In this document: in pieces, positions 1 through 6,829 of the stretch | Layout: the number at the start of each line of letters is the position of its first letter | Position numbering within the stretch: the stretch's first letter is position 1 | DNA from: a virus | DNA: 42,622 bases | Direction: 5' to 3' (one strand) | IMG/VR virus record: IMGVR_UViG_3300029787_000073 | Coordinates: 1 to 42,622 of that record | Program-made: the position numbers and the translations under genes | The notes under the pieces: generated by a model | Told to the model about the DNA's origin: nothing | The model's input: the letters and a program-made list of their open reading frames with translations, nothing else | The model's database searches: none

Positions 1-24
1 CGATATATATACCTGTCGGGCAAG
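1..24 (+). promoter_or_regulatory. Partial promoter-like module P1 (3' part only)
   Basis: The first bases, CGATATATATACCTGTCGGG, match the 3' half of two longer modules at 3142 and 34657 (CGATA, then TA, then TGTCGGG). The distance from CGATA to the start codon of the first gene is 67 bp here, against 66 and 65 bp in the other copies. Such fixed placement upstream of the first gene suggests a promoter core with an A/T-rich -10-like stretch. The upstream half lies outside the window, so -35-like elements cannot be judged. Confidence 0.5.
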
Positions 25-67
25 GAACCGACGAGCACCACCAACCAACTGAAACGGAGACAATCAA

Positions 68-211
68 ATGCAAACCATCACCTGCAACATCAAAGACCTC
101 GCCACCATCTGCGCCGACCTGACCAAGAACGGCATCGTCTTCGAGGCAAGAACTTGCGACATCCGCGAGGGCAACGACGACGAATACATCATCACCATCA
201 CGGGCTTCTAG
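68..211 (+). CDS. Small hypothetical protein (47 aa)
   Basis: This is a short reading frame starting MQTITCNIKD and ending DDEYIITITGF. It has an excellent ribosome binding site, AAACGGAGACAATCAAATG, nearly identical to that of the next gene at 261. Its acidic middle (EGNDDE) followed by a beta-prone IITIT tail suggests a small folded domain, but I recognise no family. It is the first gene after the promoter-like module at the window start and is followed by an A/C-rich, G-poor spacer like those between its neighbours. The shared leader type and good codon pattern argue that it is real despite its length. Function unknown. Confidence 0.65.
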   Translation: MQTITCNIKDLATICADLTKNGIVFEARTCDIREGNDDEYIITITGF

Positions 212-260
212 TCCACCACTACCAACCAACACCATCACCACTTTCAACGGAGACAATCAA

Positions 261-497
261 ATGAACACACTCAACTACACAGCCAACGATCACAACGGAA
301 CCACTTTCTGCTCTTGCGGATGCAAGTACTGGGACCAGTGGACTTCACAGATAGCAACTAGCAACTACGAGATGCGGTCAGACTTGCACGTCACCTGCGC
401 CTCATGCGGGAAAGATCTCAACGAGACTCTTCCCGGCATCAAGACCGGGACCGTGTACTACGAGAACCTGACAACGACTCCCGATCCCGTCGCATAA
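261..497 (+). CDS. Small zinc-ribbon-like hypothetical protein (78 aa)
   Basis: The protein carries two cysteine clusters, FCSCGCKYWD near residues 16-25 and CASCGK near 46-51, spaced like the two knuckles of a zinc ribbon. A structural zinc-binding role is therefore likely. The rest is polar and shows no membrane segment. The start is fixed by CAACGGAGACAATCAAATG, almost the same leader as the gene at 68, so the two probably belong to one transcript. Zinc-ribbon miniproteins of phage early regions often bind host proteins or nucleic acid, but nothing here identifies a partner. Function unknown; the zinc-binding call is inferred from cysteine spacing only. Confidence 0.7.
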   Translation: MNTLNYTANDHNGTTFCSCGCKYWDQWTSQIATSNYEMRSDLHVTCASCGKDLNETLPGIKTGTVYYENLTTTPDPVA

Positions 498-531
498 CAA
501 TCACCACCACGAACCAACGGAGAACAATCTA

Positions 532-921
532 ATGACAACCTCAATACCCAAGCCTGTCGCCCGTCTCGTGAGCCCTACCGGGAAAGCTCACCTTAGCAAA
601 GCAATCCAACGAGAGAGATCCATAGCTGTGAGAACAGCAAGCCGCAAGAAGGTCAGTCTCATGTCTGAGGTCCAAAGGCGCGACGGTGTTACACAGACCG
701 TGATGAACCGAAAGCACTACCCTTCAGAGATCATCTACACGCAATGGACTGCAATCATCTGCACTCTTCACGATGGTCGCATCGTCAGAACTCAGAAGAC
801 TCGATGCTTCAACACACAAGAGGATGCAACTGCATGGGCTGAAGACGCACTAGACAAGGCTTGCCGTAGGGCATACGAAAGTCAGGGTCGCCGTCGACGC
901 TCAGGTCAACAACTTCACTAG
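532..921 (+). CDS. Hypothetical basic protein (129 aa)
   Basis: I do not recognise this protein. It is strongly basic, with an N-terminal segment rich in Arg and Lys (RERSIAVRTASRKK), a central beta-rich stretch (SEIIYTQWTAIICTLHDGRI), a helix (EDATAWAEDALDKACRRAYE) and an Arg-rich tail (GRRRRSG). The net charge suggests nucleic-acid association, but no named domain is visible. The start follows CAACGGAGAACAATCTAATG, the same leader type as the two preceding genes. It lies 34 bp after the zinc-ribbon gene and 24 bp before the lysozyme-like gene, so it is probably co-transcribed with both. Confidence 0.65.
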   Translation: MTTSIPKPVARLVSPTGKAHLSKAIQRERSIAVRTASRKKVSLMSEVQRRDGVTQTVMNRKHYPSEIIYTQWTAIICTLHDGRIVRTQKTRCFNTQEDATAWAEDALDKACRRAYESQGRRRRSGQQLH

Positions 922-945
922 TCACCACAAACGGAGAACCCAAAG

Positions 946-1386
946 ATGAAACTCATAAAGACATTAGCCTTACTCGTTGCCCTATCTTCTTGCGCCTTCA
1001 GCCAGACCTACACATGGCGACAGACCCTAGACGCCATCCGGCAAGTAGAGACAGGCGGAGAGCCTAACGAAGGAGTCGGCGCAAGAGGCGACAGGGGCAA
1101 CGCGATCGGCCCCTACCAGATTTGGCGCGTGTATCATTTCGATGCAGCAGAGAGAGACACAGGGCTCACCAGCTATGCGAACTGCCTCAATGACAAGGCG
1201 TACAGCGAACGAGTCATGCGCTCCTACATGAATCGGTACAACCGTGCATCGCTTCGAAGGCTAGAGCAGGGCAAAGGCTCTCTCGAAGATGTGATCCGCA
1301 CAGCGCGGATTCACAACGGTGGACCGAAGGGATACCGCAAACAGGCCACACTCAAGTACGCGAAGAAAGTTGAGGCTGCTCTCTAA
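946..1386 (+). CDS. Secreted lysozyme-like muralytic protein, candidate endolysin
   Basis: This 146-aa protein has an N-terminal signal sequence (MKLIKTLALLVALSSCAFSQ). The segment LSSC resembles a lipobox, so it may be a lipoprotein or may be cut by signal peptidase I near AFS. The mature part fits the lysozyme/transglycosylase fold: RQVETGG supplies a candidate catalytic Glu35, NAIGPYQIW (52-60) is the typical substrate-groove motif, and IHNGGPKGYRK near the C-terminus resembles i-type/destabilase-like lysozymes. It would cut peptidoglycan glycan strands in the periplasm. Its own signal would make it less dependent on a holin. It sits in the plus-strand small-gene block, far from the lysis cassette at 7-9.7 kb, so it could instead be an entry-related or accessory enzyme. 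Its TAA stop overlaps the next ATG by one base. Confidence 0.75.
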   Translation: MKLIKTLALLVALSSCAFSQTYTWRQTLDAIRQVETGGEPNEGVGARGDRGNAIGPYQIWRVYHFDAAERDTGLTSYANCLNDKAYSERVMRSYMNRYNRASLRRLEQGKGSLEDVIRTARIHNGGPKGYRKQATLKYAKKVEAAL

Positions 1387-2318
1387 TGCTGTTCGATCAA
1401 TACAAGAAGATGCTGGATCGAAGGAGCGTTCGATACGGAATCGACGAGAACCTCAAAGACTCTATGCACGATGCAGATAACTCACCGCACTTAGACTTCG
1501 GCACTTTGGGTCATTGGGAAGAGAGCGAGTACAACGGTACTCCCCTGAACCCTAAGGAGTTCTTCCTACCGTTTGACAATGTCGCTGCTGAAGCTGCGAT
1601 GATCTTCAAGGGTGGAGAGAAGGGTAGGATGCTGCTCTTGACTGGTCGCCCTAACGGAGATCCAGAAGCCAATCTTGTTGACGATGACTGGTCCATGATG
1701 ATCGGCATGACTTCGAACGAAGCTCCGAACTTGATCAGGATCTACAAGGCGCTTATGAAGGTTCACCGCATCCGCGAAGATCGCCACAGACGAGACGATT
1801 ACAAGTGTGCGCCGTTCTCTGACTGTGTCTACGAGATCAACTCCGGCAAGTGTGTGTACTCTTGGTGCGGAGATCCTGACATTGCCAAGACAGAGAACGA
1901 GAAGACGAAGAAGGAGATTGAGAGCTTAGGCGAACACATGGTCACACTAGCTACGACGATGTTGAGCTTGATTGAAACCGCGAACAGTCCTGCGAACTGG
2001 ATCGTAAGAGTCTCTGATGAACAGGCGCGAGTCGTGAAGCGTCGTGGCAAAAGAACGAAAGAGAATCGCACACGCTACATCGTTGTGCCTGACAGAGATC
2101 TAGACAAAGTCTTGCGTAGATCAAACGACGCGAGCGACTTCATCGAGAAGGCTCCGCACAGAAGACGCGCTCACTACAGAAGGCTTGACTCTCCACGCTA
2201 TCGCTTGAAGCGCGGACAGCGGATCTTCGTCAAGGAGTCTTGGGTCGGACCGAAGGAAGCTGTCATCGGCTCAGAAAAATACACCGTACTTACCTCGCTG
2301 CCTAGCAGCGCCAACTAA
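1386..2318 (+). CDS. Hypothetical phage protein (310 aa)
   Basis: This is a soluble protein of unknown function. The middle has a cysteine cluster (CAPFSDCVYE, then GKCVYSWCGD) that could bind metal. A helical stretch from about residue 165 to 200 follows. The C-terminal third is very basic (APHRRRAHYRRLDSPRYRLK) and ends in a compact RIFVKESWVGPKEAVIG segment; I associate that ending with uncharacterised phage proteins but cannot name a family. The start overlaps the preceding stop (TAATG), which indicates translational coupling to the lysozyme-like gene. It has no membrane segment. The basic C-terminus would suit nucleic-acid binding, which is inference only. Confidence 0.7.
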   Translation: MLFDQYKKMLDRRSVRYGIDENLKDSMHDADNSPHLDFGTLGHWEESEYNGTPLNPKEFFLPFDNVAAEAAMIFKGGEKGRMLLLTGRPNGDPEANLVDDDWSMMIGMTSNEAPNLIRIYKALMKVHRIREDRHRRDDYKCAPFSDCVYEINSGKCVYSWCGDPDIAKTENEKTKKEIESLGEHMVTLATTMLSLIETANSPANWIVRVSDEQARVVKRRGKRTKENRTRYIVVPDRDLDKVLRRSNDASDFIEKAPHRRRAHYRRLDSPRYRLKRGQRIFVKESWVGPKEAVIGSEKYTVLTSLPSSAN

Positions 2319-2346
2319 CCAAACCCAAACCCAAACGGAGAATGAA

Positions 2347-2721
2347 ATGGGAGTAGATATTTACTTGAGATGGAACCTGATCACAGACGAAGAGATCGAA
2401 GCGCAGTACTGCGGATTCGATACAGGCGTTGGAAAGATTGGATACTTGCGAGAGGCTTATCATGGTGAGCCGTACCCCAGCAAGATCTTGATGCCAGAGT
2501 CTTATGAAAGCTCGATGTCGCCGTGCAAGATTCCAGCCGCAACTCTTCGCGAGAGACTACCTGAAACAATCAAGGCTGCGATCAAACGCGAACAGGATCT
2601 GTATCACACAGAAGGTGTCGATGAAAACTACCCTTCGGTCAAGAGCTACACAGACTTCGTTGAGTTGGCTGAGAAGCTTGAAGCTGAAGGACAGGAACCT
2701 GTCATCGTGAACTCTTACTAG
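2347..2721 (+). CDS. Hypothetical phage protein (124 aa), MGVDIYLRW type
   Basis: The N-terminus MGVDIYLRWNLIT and the segment GYLREAYHGEPYPSKIL look like a small phage protein type I have seen in diverse tailed phages, but I know no assigned function. The second half is helical (LRERLPETIKAAIKREQDLY) and ends with a second helix rich in Glu. The protein is acidic and soluble. The start is set by AAACGGAGAATGAAATG after a CCAAACCCAAACCCAAACGG leader, the same style as the other plus-strand genes. It is followed within a few bases by the next gene, so the two are probably co-translated. Confidence 0.75.
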   Translation: MGVDIYLRWNLITDEEIEAQYCGFDTGVGKIGYLREAYHGEPYPSKILMPESYESSMSPCKIPAATLRERLPETIKAAIKREQDLYHTEGVDENYPSVKSYTDFVELAEKLEAEGQEPVIVNSY

Positions 2722-2734
2722 AGGAGAGTTGAGC

Positions 2735-3028
2735 GTGACAAGATTTGCAAAGATGAGCGGAGAGCAACGCTTCACAGAAGATGAAGTGATTGCGCTGCAA
2801 GCGTTAGCCGAGCGCGGATGGACAGAGTTCAAGAAGGACCGTGATCCAGCCAAGCCTTACGGAGCGATCGCGCTAACTCCTCGATGCCGGACAGCGATGA
2901 TCACAGCGATGGACAAGCTAGACCATGCGAAGCGTCGACTTCAGGATGTTCCGAAGACGAATGAAGAGCTTGAAGAAGAGGAGTTCAGGATACGTCCAGA
3001 CTCTTGGGAGGCTGCCCACGGACGTTAA
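2735..3028 (+). CDS. Hypothetical protein (97 aa)
   Basis: This is a small helical protein of unknown function. It contains ALQALAERGWTEFKKD, a segment KPYGAIALTPRCRTAMITAM and an acidic tail (EELEEEEFRIRP). I chose GTG at 2735 because GAGGAGAG lies seven to eight bases upstream. TTG at 2729 lies too close to that ribosome binding site, and the first in-frame ATG (2753) has none. The gene follows the 124-aa gene by 13 bases. It is the last gene of its transcription unit: a long hairpin follows at 3041, then a new promoter-like module at 3091. Confidence 0.65.
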   Translation: MTRFAKMSGEQRFTEDEVIALQALAERGWTEFKKDRDPAKPYGAIALTPRCRTAMITAMDKLDHAKRRLQDVPKTNEELEEEEFRIRPDSWEAAHGR

Positions 3029-3040
3029 ACGAGGCTTCTT

Positions 3041-3097
3041 GAGAACAGGAGGCTGTAAGTGATAGCAAACATATCACTTGCAGCCTCAAAAGTTCTC
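3041..3097 (+). terminator. Long hairpin after the first plus-strand gene block
   Basis: Arms 3049-3064 (GAGGCTGTAAGTGATA) and 3072-3087 form a 16-bp stem with one G-T wobble and a seven-base loop. GAGAAC (3041-3046) and GTTCTC (3092-3097) extend it across a small internal loop. It lies 12 bases after the stop at 3028 and overlaps the start of the promoter-like module. A short T-run (3103-3107) follows a few bases downstream rather than directly, so it may be a weak terminator, an insulator or a processing site. Confidence 0.5.
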
Positions 3098-3160
3098 GCC
3101 TGTTTTTCCCGAAAAGGTCGACCCATCTAAGGGGACATAGTCGATAACTCTAGTGTCGGG
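3091..3160 (+). promoter_or_regulatory. Promoter-like module P2
   Basis: This 70-bp block aligns without gaps to 34606-34675, with 51 of 70 positions identical by my count. Shared boxes are AGTTCTCGC, TTTTCCCG, CGACC, ACATA, CGATA and CTAGTGTCG. CGATA lies 66 bp before the amidoligase ATG, and 65 and 67 bp before the first genes after the other two copies. Position after a hairpin and ahead of a new gene block argues for a promoter. I cannot confidently place sigma70 hexamers, so a phage-specific activator or polymerase is possible. Confidence 0.6.
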
Positions 3161-3207
3161 CAAGCGCCTGACTCACTACCACCACCACTCAAACGGAGAA
3201 CACTCAG

Positions 3208-4275
3208 ATGACCACTCACCACACCACACTCGGCTTCGAGATCGAATTCAAGCGCACCGCTAACCTTGACAATGCTCTTCAGAACATTCGTCAAGCTGGT
3301 CGCGACAACAACAAGCCCGCACTCACTAACGTAGTTGACGAGCGTCACCGCTACAACACTAGCTTCTTCACCGATCGCTGGGTTCAAGGTTACGACTGCT
3401 CTTGCGGATGGGAGATCAAGAGCCATCCCCTTACCGACACTGCAGAAGTTGAAGCAGTCATGAAGGGCATCCGCCAAGCTGGTGGAACAGTTGACCGCTC
3501 TTGCGGTCTTCACGTTCACGTCGGCATTGCTCACCTTAGCCTTGAAGGACATCGCCGTCTTGCCAAGCTCTACGCTCGCTACGAGCTTGCTCTTGACTCT
3601 CTCCTTCCTCGCAGCCGTAGAGGTTCAAGCGCGGGATACGCTCACTCAAACTACACAACGATCACAGGTCTTCAAGGTGTCGAAGGCTTCGACCTTAGCA
3701 CTCACTTCTCAAACCTTGATCGTTGCGGCACTAAGCGACAAGTTCAACGCACAGCCAACCCTCGTGGCAAGTACAGCAAGATGAACCTTCAGGCTTACAA
3801 CTCGAAGACAACAGTCGAGTTCCGTGGTCATCAGGGTACGCTCAACTTCCGCAAGATTGATAGCTGGGTTTCACTTCTTGCCAAGATGGTCAAGCTCGCT
3901 GACGAGTCGAGCCAGATCATTGCTAAGGTCGCTACCTTCTCCGAGATGCTTGACGAGTTGGTCGGCACGACAGCGCAGATCGAAGCTTCTAACATCCGCC
4001 GCCCCAAGGCTGGCACGAAGGGTGCACAGATTTGGGCTGCGATGGATGAGCTTTACTCGAACAGCTTTCGCAACGTCTTCCCTGTTGGCGGTGGAGTCAA
4101 CCACGGAGTCGCCTCTGGAATGCTGATGACACAGCTTGGCTTCGCTCAAGGAACTGTCCGGACAGCCATCACACAATGGAGTCAGCACTTCGGAATGACA
4201 CGCCGTCCTTCCGGAACGCGCTCCGGTCTTCGCAGCTACCTTGAGGGTCGCCGCACGACTCTCGCGAATCGCTAA
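3208..4275 (+). CDS. Amidoligase family enzyme (glutamine synthetase-like COOH-NH2 ligase)
   Basis: This 355-aa protein shows the amidoligase_2 pattern: GFEIEF (9-14) with two metal or ATP-binding glutamates, GWEIKSHPL (67-75), CGLHVHVG (99-106) and TVEFRGHQGTLN (202-213). Family members are predicted to use ATP to join a carboxyl group to an amine, making peptide-like amide bonds. The substrate here is unknown. After about residue 260 comes an extra C-terminal domain ending in a basic, possibly DNA-binding helix region (QWSQHFGMTRRPSGTRSG). It is the first gene after promoter-like module P2 and is followed by a class II glutamine amidotransferase. A cyclotransferase under a matching promoter lies at 36061. 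These three families are the ones predicted to cooperate in phage amidoligase neighbourhoods. Start: AAACGGAGAACACTCAGATG. Confidence 0.85.
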   Translation: MTTHHTTLGFEIEFKRTANLDNALQNIRQAGRDNNKPALTNVVDERHRYNTSFFTDRWVQGYDCSCGWEIKSHPLTDTAEVEAVMKGIRQAGGTVDRSCGLHVHVGIAHLSLEGHRRLAKLYARYELALDSLLPRSRRGSSAGYAHSNYTTITGLQGVEGFDLSTHFSNLDRCGTKRQVQRTANPRGKYSKMNLQAYNSKTTVEFRGHQGTLNFRKIDSWVSLLAKMVKLADESSQIIAKVATFSEMLDELVGTTAQIEASNIRRPKAGTKGAQIWAAMDELYSNSFRNVFPVGGGVNHGVASGMLMTQLGFAQGTVRTAITQWSQHFGMTRRPSGTRSGLRSYLEGRRTTLANR

Positions 4276-4284
4276 CATCTTGAG

Positions 4285-4367
4285 GAGGGGCGGCTGAACA
4301 AGTCGCCTCTCCGAGGTCCGAAGCTGTACCGCTTCGCTGACGAGGATCACGGAGATCCGAAACCTCG
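4285..4367 (+). ncRNA. Structured intergenic RNA between amidoligase and amidotransferase genes
   Basis: An 11-bp hairpin (4285-4295 with 4301-4311, two wobbles, loop GAACA) is followed by what reads as a three-way junction. The closing stem is CGAGGT/ACCTCG (4312-4317 with 4362-4367), with hairpin CGAAGC/GCTTCG (4319-4324 with 4331-4336) and hairpin GGATC/GATCC (4344-4348 with 4354-4358). There is no T-run, so it is not an ordinary terminator. It could tune expression between the two genes or be a processed RNA. Found by eye; no folding energy was calculated. Confidence 0.4.
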
Positions 4368-4409
4368 CAGACATTCACAACATCAACACCACAAACGGAG
4401 AATCACACT

Positions 4410-5222
4410 ATGTGTGTCATCATTACAGGAATCAAAAAGAAGCCGACGCTGGTTGAGCTTCTCGCAGCCGAACTTCAGAACCCTGATGGGGGCGGTCTTG
4501 CATGGACAACGTCGAAGGGTGTCCGCTTCCTCAAGGGAGTTAGCGCGAAGGACATTCACGAACAGCTTCAGAAGCTGCCTAAGTCTGCAAGGTGGGTAGC
4601 TCACTTTCGCTACGCCACAGTCGGAGAACCTCAGGTAGGTCTTTGTCATCCCTTCCCGATTCAGCGAGACACAAGCCTCGACGCTGAAGGAACAGTAGAC
4701 AGAGTTCTCTTCCACAACGGAACAGTTCCGGACTGGAAGCAGAAGCTCAAGGACATCACTCTTGACCCTGCGATCTCGTCAGAGGTTCCCGCTGGAGAAT
4801 GGTCAGACAGTCGTGGAGTCGCTTGGCTTCTTGCTCTCAACGAAAGCACTAGACCGCTCAACTTCATTGAGGGTAAGTTCGTTGTCATGAACAAGAGAGG
4901 CATCAAGATCTATCCGCAAGACTGCACAGGCTGGAACCAGAAAGACGGAGTCATGTACTCGAACTCTTACTGGAGAAGGAGAATCCCTCAAGCCATCGCG
5001 AGCTTGGATTCAACTGACCGCAAGAAGACGCTCGCATCTCTTGACGGAATGAAGGGACACCGATACGGCAAGTCTCTTGTAGACGAAGCTCTTGAGCTTC
5101 TCGAAGATGACAGCGCTGAGAATGCTGCGATGGATCTTGCAGCACCGAAGAAGAAGAAGAAAGCCTCTAAGGCGAAGCCGAAGGTAGCCCGGAAGAACTT
5201 GAGGATCCGTCAAGCCAAGTAA
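4410..5222 (+). CDS. Class II glutamine amidotransferase-like protein
   Basis: This 270-aa protein begins MCVIITG, placing a candidate nucleophile at Cys2, exposed after methionine removal as in Ntn-hydrolase amidotransferases. Supporting motifs in order are NPDGGG (24-29), HFRYATVGEP (65-74), CHPF (79-82), HNGTV (102-106) and a later WSDSRGVAWLLA. The family splits glutamine and passes ammonia or an amine, or hydrolyses gamma-glutamyl amides. No synthase domain is attached, so it probably serves the amidoligase encoded just upstream or edits its product. The C-terminus is Lys-rich (PKKKKKASKAKPKVARK), typical of a flexible nucleic-acid- or protein-binding tail. Start: AAACGGAGAATCACACTATG. 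A structured spacer separates it from the amidoligase gene. Confidence 0.8.
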   Translation: MCVIITGIKKKPTLVELLAAELQNPDGGGLAWTTSKGVRFLKGVSAKDIHEQLQKLPKSARWVAHFRYATVGEPQVGLCHPFPIQRDTSLDAEGTVDRVLFHNGTVPDWKQKLKDITLDPAISSEVPAGEWSDSRGVAWLLALNESTRPLNFIEGKFVVMNKRGIKIYPQDCTGWNQKDGVMYSNSYWRRRIPQAIASLDSTDRKKTLASLDGMKGHRYGKSLVDEALELLEDDSAENAAMDLAAPKKKKKASKAKPKVARKNLRIRQAK

Positions 5223-5248
5223 ACAAACGCCGTCGGATTGCGCGGTAC

Positions 5249-5330
5249 GGTAAGCGAAGCAATCAAGGGTCGTGTCTTTGACCTGAGTCACATTCGCTTG
5301 CCACCCTACACTCTTGAGCGCGGACGCTTG
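5249..5330 (+). ncRNA. Structured intergenic RNA before the DUF932 gene
   Basis: GGTAAGCGAA (5249-5258) pairs with TTCGCTTGCC (5293-5302) over 10 bp with one wobble, enclosing a small GGTC/GACC hairpin. A second small stem, AGCG/CGCT (5317-5320 with 5325-5328), follows. No T-run follows. The 141-bp spacer holds no gene I can support. Possibly a regulatory leader for the next gene; seen by eye only. Confidence 0.3.
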
Positions 5331-5363
5331 AGAGCTTGCACCTAACCAAACTGGAGAAACACA

Positions 5364-6566
5364 ATGTCAACAAACCTAAACCAAGCTTCTCATGAGTGGG
5401 CAACTCGACCTGCCGATCAACGCTTCTGGGATCTAAATGAAATGCAAACAGCGACAGCTTTCCATCGAAGCACCGCAACAGAACGCACCGTAGATTTTTC
5501 AACGGTTCGTCTCGACTCGCCTATCACAGATGATTCGATTCTGTTTGTAGACGATTCGGAAGACGCGCCCATACGAAGGAGCCGAATCGGTCACTACGCT
5601 TTCGGTCAACTCTGTCGGACCTTCGAAGCTCCTGCTTCATACCTTCGCAGTCTTCCGGCTAGTCTTGCTGTGGATTGCTTAGAGAACGGTAGGCGTAGAT
5701 GGGTACAAGATTCATCCAACACAACGCGACAGCTTTTGTATCAAGGAACAAGCGACAGGGAATCTACTCTTCGCGCTGCGACTTCTGAAAGCTACGTTCG
5801 AGTTTGGAACACAGAGATTGTTCAACGCTTGCAAGGGCTTGCCTCTGAAGGCTGGGTAGTTCCCTCGGCAAGACCTGTAGGAGCAATCACCTCTCGGGAT
5901 CGCATCGCAACTGAAGCTGATGTGATTGACTACGGCAAGGAGTCTGCGCTGACTGTAAAGGTTGGAGACATGATCACGCCTTCTGGTCTGTACGCTTCTG
6001 ATCACGATATGTTCGCGTTCATGATTCATCCGGATGTAGTGATCAACGACAATCAAAGTCCGCACGGATTGAGGCGTGGCACGATGATCAGGCAATCGGA
6101 AGTAGGCGACTGTGCAATATGGAAGCTGGACTTTCTGTTCAACACCGTGTGCGGAAACCACATCGTATGGGATGCTTCTCAGATCAAAGAGACTCGCGTA
6201 AGACACATCGGCAAAGGTGTGCAAGAGAACTGGCAAGCTATGGTCAAGTCGATCTCAACTTACGCGCAAGGATCTGCTAACGAGCAAGAGAGCAAGATTC
6301 GAGAAGCGCAAGAATTGATCCTCGGCAACAGCCGCGATGAAGTCTTAGACCTTCTGTTCGGCAAGCGAATTGTCACGAAGAAGGATGCAGGAAGAGCTTA
6401 CGACTTGGCTGAAGAGTTCGAAGCTGTGCATGGCAACCCTCGTTCAATGTGGGGAATGGTTCAGGGCATCACGCGCCTTTCGCAACAGACTGCTTACGCT
6501 GACTCGCGCGCTCGGCTGGACTTTGCCGCAGGTAAGATGCTCGCCGGAGCGATCTCTTTGAACTAG
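5364..6566 (+). CDS. DUF932 family protein (phage/plasmid-like)
   Basis: The 400-aa sequence has the layout of DUF932 proteins found on phages and plasmids. An N-terminal region with YAFGQLCRTFEAPASYLRSL recalls their target-binding segment. Then come repeated beta segments (LLYQGTSDRE; LRAATSESYVRVWNTEIVQR), the block GLYASDHDMFAFMI, and KLDFLFNTVCGNHIVWD followed by a helical C-terminal region. The biochemical role of the family is not established. It is soluble and often abundant in mobile-element early regions. It is the last gene of the plus-strand block, 141 bp after the amidotransferase gene and ahead of a structured RNA and a strong terminator. The start follows AAACTGGAGAAACACAATG. 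Confidence 0.8.
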   Translation: MSTNLNQASHEWATRPADQRFWDLNEMQTATAFHRSTATERTVDFSTVRLDSPITDDSILFVDDSEDAPIRRSRIGHYAFGQLCRTFEAPASYLRSLPASLAVDCLENGRRRWVQDSSNTTRQLLYQGTSDRESTLRAATSESYVRVWNTEIVQRLQGLASEGWVVPSARPVGAITSRDRIATEADVIDYGKESALTVKVGDMITPSGLYASDHDMFAFMIHPDVVINDNQSPHGLRRGTMIRQSEVGDCAIWKLDFLFNTVCGNHIVWDASQIKETRVRHIGKGVQENWQAMVKSISTYAQGSANEQESKIREAQELILGNSRDEVLDLLFGKRIVTKKDAGRAYDLAEEFEAVHGNPRSMWGMVQGITRLSQQTAYADSRARLDFAAGKMLAGAISLN

Positions 6567-6576
6567 AATCTGGACA

Positions 6577-6659
6577 GCAGCGGTACAAGCCTTCTGTGGT
6601 GGAAGGTGCGCTGCGAGGATGAGCCCAGATCCCTCTCTTGGTAGGAGAGGGTCAGCCTC
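6577..6659 (+). ncRNA. Structured RNA in the 3' untranslated region
   Basis: Two nested stem-loops stand in tandem just after the DUF932 stop. The first is GCAGCG/CGCTGC (6577-6582 with 6609-6614), enclosing CCTTC/GAAGG (6590-6594 with 6602-6606). The second is GAGG/CCTC and TGA/TCA enclosing a perfect CCCTCTC/GAGAGGG stem (6631-6637 with 6645-6651). GACAGCA (6573-6580) could instead pair with TGCTGTC (6665-6671), giving a rival closed form. Together with the terminator at 6691 this could be a small stable RNA released from the operon's 3' end. It is not a tRNA: no T-loop or seven-base acceptor arm is present. Confidence 0.45.
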
Positions 6660-6690
6660 ACAATTGCTGTCTCCGGTCTGGACGAATCCG

Positions 6691-6723
6691 GCCCTGTCTC
6701 CTTCACGGGAGATAGGGCTTTTT
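6691..6723 (+). terminator. Rho-independent terminator of the early plus-strand block
   Basis: GCCCTGTCTCC pairs with GGAGATAGGGC across a TTCAC-type loop (11 bp, one G-T wobble) and is followed directly by TTTTTC. This is a textbook intrinsic terminator for rightward transcripts. The 331-bp gap between the convergent stops at 6566 and 6898 holds this element, the structured RNA before it and a hairpin at 6830; I see no gene in it. Confidence 0.85.
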
Positions 6724-6829
6724 CGTAGGCGCTCTCTGAGGCTCTCAGGAGGCGACGAAGGTACTGAGCGCCCGATCTCCCCCGAGAGCAGCTAAAGTGC
6801 AGCAGAGAGCGTTACAGGAGCCCAGAAGG

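Noticed and set aside
3871-4378. Minus-strand frames antisense to the amidoligase gene
   Set aside because: They lie opposite a gene with clear family motifs, have no ribosome binding site and show low-complexity composition.
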